Below, piece after piece: positions 61,923-64,000 of a stretch of 64,000 bases of DNA (the first letter of the stretch is position 1; every line of letters starts with the position of its first letter). The DNA is from Alnus glutinosa (taxonomy: Eukaryota; Streptophyta; Magnoliopsida; Fagales; Betulaceae), in the NCBI RefSeq assembly GCF_958979055.1, contig NC_084886.1, forward strand, positions 48,377,654-48,441,653, in the 5' to 3' direction. A program made the translations under genes and the position numbers. The notes beneath the pieces are model-generated. The model worked only from the letters and a program-made list of their open reading frames with translations, was not told the DNA's origin and searched no databases.

Positions 61923-62152
61923 TTTTTTGACTTTGCGCGAGGAAAAGCGAGTGTGAATCTGTGAATCAGGGAGGGAAAGTCTCGTTTAGAAATTAGACGG
62001 TTTGTACATGTGCATGTAGGGCAGGGTGTAGAAAGACCACAAGCTTTCCGGCGATAAAAGAATCCGGCAAACAATTCTGGCGGTGGCGGGTTCTTTTATC
62101 GCTCTGACACTGAAGAGTTCAGTGACAGAGGATTCATTGCTTACCCGGAAGT
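61923..62152. other. COMT-like gene promoter side
   Basis: Leader and promoter sequence of the minus-strand COMT-like gene. Short inverted repeats (CCGGCGATAAAAGAATCCGG; CTCTGACACTGAAGAG...CAGTGACAGAG) are present. Confidence 0.4.
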
Positions 62153-62424
62153 GAGTTTGTCCATGAACAATACATTTAAGTACTATTCATGTACTTTTTT
62201 TTCTCATTTTTTTTTATATTTTTCACTACTAATCAACATCAAAATATTCTTACTTTTTCACTTTTTTATATATAATTTTTTATTACTATTCAAATAAAAA
62301 AATTCACTACAATACAAAACTTTTTCACTTTTTATATCACATCATCACTTTTTACTAATTTCAAAAATTAACAACCCACTATCATGTTCTATTCTGTTCT
62401 GTAATGTCACTTGCCAAACAAGCC
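62153..62424. mobile_element. MITE, copy A
   Basis: Starts near GTTTGTCCATGAACAATACA and ends ACTTGCCAAACAAGCC. Closely related to copy B; rich in TTTTTCACTTTTTATAT-like text. Its left end has diverged. Confidence 0.6.
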
Positions 62425-62563
62425 CGAAATGTTTTCTTACAACCCCACCCAACTCCGACACAATCCTCCTCTCACATTGTGTGTGGGACTCACATACATG
62501 GGACCTACACAATATGAGAGGGTTGTGTAAGAATTGGGTGAGAGGAGTTGTGAATGTATCATG
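62425..62563. repeat. Imperfect palindrome between two MITE copies
   Basis: The arms CACCCAACTCCGACACAATCCTCCTCTCAC and its inverse side TATGAGAGGGTTGTGTAAGAATTGGGTGAG surround ATTGTGTGTGGGACTCACATACATGGGACC. It could be a third, smaller foldback element. Confidence 0.55.
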
Positions 62564-62874
62564 GGCTTGTTTGTCAAGAAACAATACATTACAGTACTGT
62601 TCATGTACTTTTTCTTTTTTTTTTTTTCATTTTTTTATATTTTTCACTACTAATCATCATCAAAACATTCTCACTTTTTTCACTTTTTTATATCACATCA
62701 ATAATTTTTTATTACTATTCAAATAAAAAAATTCACTACAATACAAATTTTTTTTACTTTTTTATACAAATTCTTTTTATTTTATATCACATCATCACTT
62801 TTTACTAATTTCAAAAATTAACAATCCACTACTCTGTTATGTTCTATTCTGTAATGTCACTTGCCAAACAAGCC
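62564..62874. mobile_element. MITE, copy B
   Basis: 311 bp with ends GGCTTGTTTGTCAAG and CTTGCCAAACAAGCC (15 bp inverted, one mismatch); similarity continues inward (ATTACAG). No coding capacity. Confidence 0.75.
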
Positions 62875-62930
62875 TCATTTCTCTACCCGGAACTTGCACC
62901 ACAACGAGATGAAACTTTTTAGTTGGAAAA

Positions 62931-63526
62931 TGCTACATTTACACCCACTTTTCACACCCCGACATGGCAGTACTTGCATCACACTTTTTTTTTTACAAAG
63001 GATGCATGGGCTTTAACGAAAAGAAAAAAGAGGGGTTCGCCGACGCCCGGGACGGCCGGAGAAGAGAGCGCGAGACTTGGGCTCAGGGGTGTGGGTGTGG
63101 GTGAGTTTCCAGAGAGAGAGGCAGGCTCGGGAAGGCCGAATCTACCGAAGAGAGTGGGCAGCTTCCGGTGTGCGAGAGAGCGCCGAACTCAGGCTCAAGT
63201 GTGCTGGTGGGTTCCTGGAGAGAGAGGCGGGCTCAAGAAGGTTGGATCTACTGGAGAGAGTGGGCGGTTTTTGGCGTGCGGGATGCTCAATTTTCTAGCG
63301 TGTGGGCGGGTTTCCGAAGAGAGGAGCGGGACGCTCGAGTTTCGACAGTGGTTTTCGGCGTCTCCGACGGCTGGTGTGCGCTTGGTTTCTGATCATCCTC
63401 TCCATTTCTATATTTTTTTCTGCTTTTTTCTTCGTCCAGTGCCTTCTCTATTAAAAAATAATAATAATAAAATTGTGATGCAAATGTTGCGACGTCAGGG
63501 TGTAAGAAGTGTGTGTAAGTGTAGCA
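62931..63526. mobile_element. MULE-like element with a GC-rich interior (possible Pack-MULE)
   Basis: The left 52 bases (TGCTACATTTACACCCACTT ... TACTTGCATCAC) and the right end (GTGATGCAAATGTTGCGACG ... GTAAGTGTAGCA) are inverted relatives. The interior (63020-63400) is far GC-richer than its surroundings and contains about three diverged tandem units of roughly 100 bases (each with GAGAGAGGCRGGCTC and GAGAGTGGGC). An open frame of over 200 codons crosses it but matches nothing I know. A high-GC insert between long TIRs is the Pack-MULE pattern. Target duplication is not found. Confidence 0.55.
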
Positions 63527-63671
63527 GCTCCCCTTTCAGGTTTGAATGGTCTGATTGAGGTCCATTATGACTTTTTAATTTTCTTTTATATATATATATA
63601 TATAATAGGAAAATCTATAAGAGTAGAGCTTATAATCGTGACATGTAGCATCTCATACAATTGACGAGTGT

Positions 63672-63948
63672 ACCTATTTTTGTGTAAAATGAGTTTTCTT
63701 TTCCTAGAAAATAACTGTATCCTATTTTTGTGTAAAAACAATTTTTTTTCCCTTAAAAAATAATTGTATCATAACTGTAATTTGTGAGAGCATTCCTAGT
63801 AACCTTACCAATTTTTATTAGTCAAAATAGCTAAAAATCATTTTTCTCTATTTGGTGAGCCACTTTTTTAAAGAACCTTCAACATTCTCACTATTTTAAC
63901 TATTCACTATTACTATTCCATTTAAATAATACTTTTGTGTAAAAACTG

Positions 63949-63983
<35 letters not shown>

Positions 63984-64000
63984 AACTGTATCATAACTGT
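63672..64000. repeat. Tandem repeats split by a MITE that shares its family with 27.9 kb
   Basis: The unit TTTTGTGTAAAA ... AATAACTGTATC occurs at about 63676, 63726 and 63937. Between the second and third lies a block starting GAGCATTCCTAGTAACCTTACC (63787), clearly related to 27943-28100. The third repeat may include a target duplication. It is cut by the window end. Confidence 0.6.

Overview
The window is plant nuclear DNA, most likely from a eudicot. Genes are split by GT-AG introns, tRNA-Met(CAT) carries a short intron, plant-specific families are present (FPP, FRS, CAO, lignin-type COMT), and AT-rich spacers are full of small transposable elements. The species cannot be fixed from the sequence.

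Layout. 1-1570 is upstream DNA. 2989-6683 (+) is a filament-like plant protein (FPP) gene. Two tRNA genes follow: Met(CAT) on - at 7063-7146 and Gln(TTG) on + at 7561-7632. 8081-12983 (-) is a TLC-domain membrane protein gene with a 2.9 kb first intron. 17372-19799 (-) is an almost intact FAR1-related (FRS) gene stopped by one TAG, with a shrunken second copy behind it. 21193-21522 (+) is a two-zinc-ribbon protein. 22439-25881 (-) is chlorophyllide a oxygenase (CAO) in nine exons. 28784-31291 (+) is ribosomal protein eS10. 31.3-36.4 kb is repeat-rich and holds a 927 bp transposon with 10 bp target duplications, an RDR6-like pseudogene fragment and a copia gag fragment. 36416-37096 (-) is a RING-H2 protein. 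38152-41585 (-) is a BTB/POZ protein. 43416-46386 (+) is the V-ATPase proteolipid c subunit. 47384-51427 is an LTR retrotransposon. 51441-52186 (+) is a small GNAT-type protein. 52768-57113 (-) is an FBP7-type F-box protein in eleven exons. 59378-61922 (-) is a COMT-like methyltransferase. 62.1-64 kb is a cluster of small inverted-repeat elements.

The order FPP, TLC, BTB/POZ, GNAT, FBP7 matches, from memory, Arabidopsis At1g21810, At1g21790, At1g21780, At1g21770 and At1g21760. The window therefore looks like a conserved block with other genes (FRS, zinc ribbon, CAO, eS10, RING, VHA-c) and many mobile elements interspersed. The genes have ordinary separate jobs (chlorophyll b synthesis, translation, vacuolar proton pumping, ubiquitin-linked turnover, phenylpropanoid methylation). 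There is no operon-like cooperation.

The most unusual object is the 4.0 kb LTR element. It has good LTRs, a primer-binding site and a polypurine tract, but no gag-pol that I can recognise. Instead it has a reading frame of about 905 codons, broken by one TAG, that includes decayed pieces of a CCCH zinc-finger gene and a PPR gene. It sits 13 bp before the start codon of the GNAT gene, so that gene's transcript probably now starts inside the 3' LTR. Also notable are tandem duplications that copy a 3' splice site (TLC gene) and a first exon (FBP7), and a family of foldback transposons.

All coding models were spliced by hand. Exon sums are in frame and protein lengths agree with family norms where I know them.
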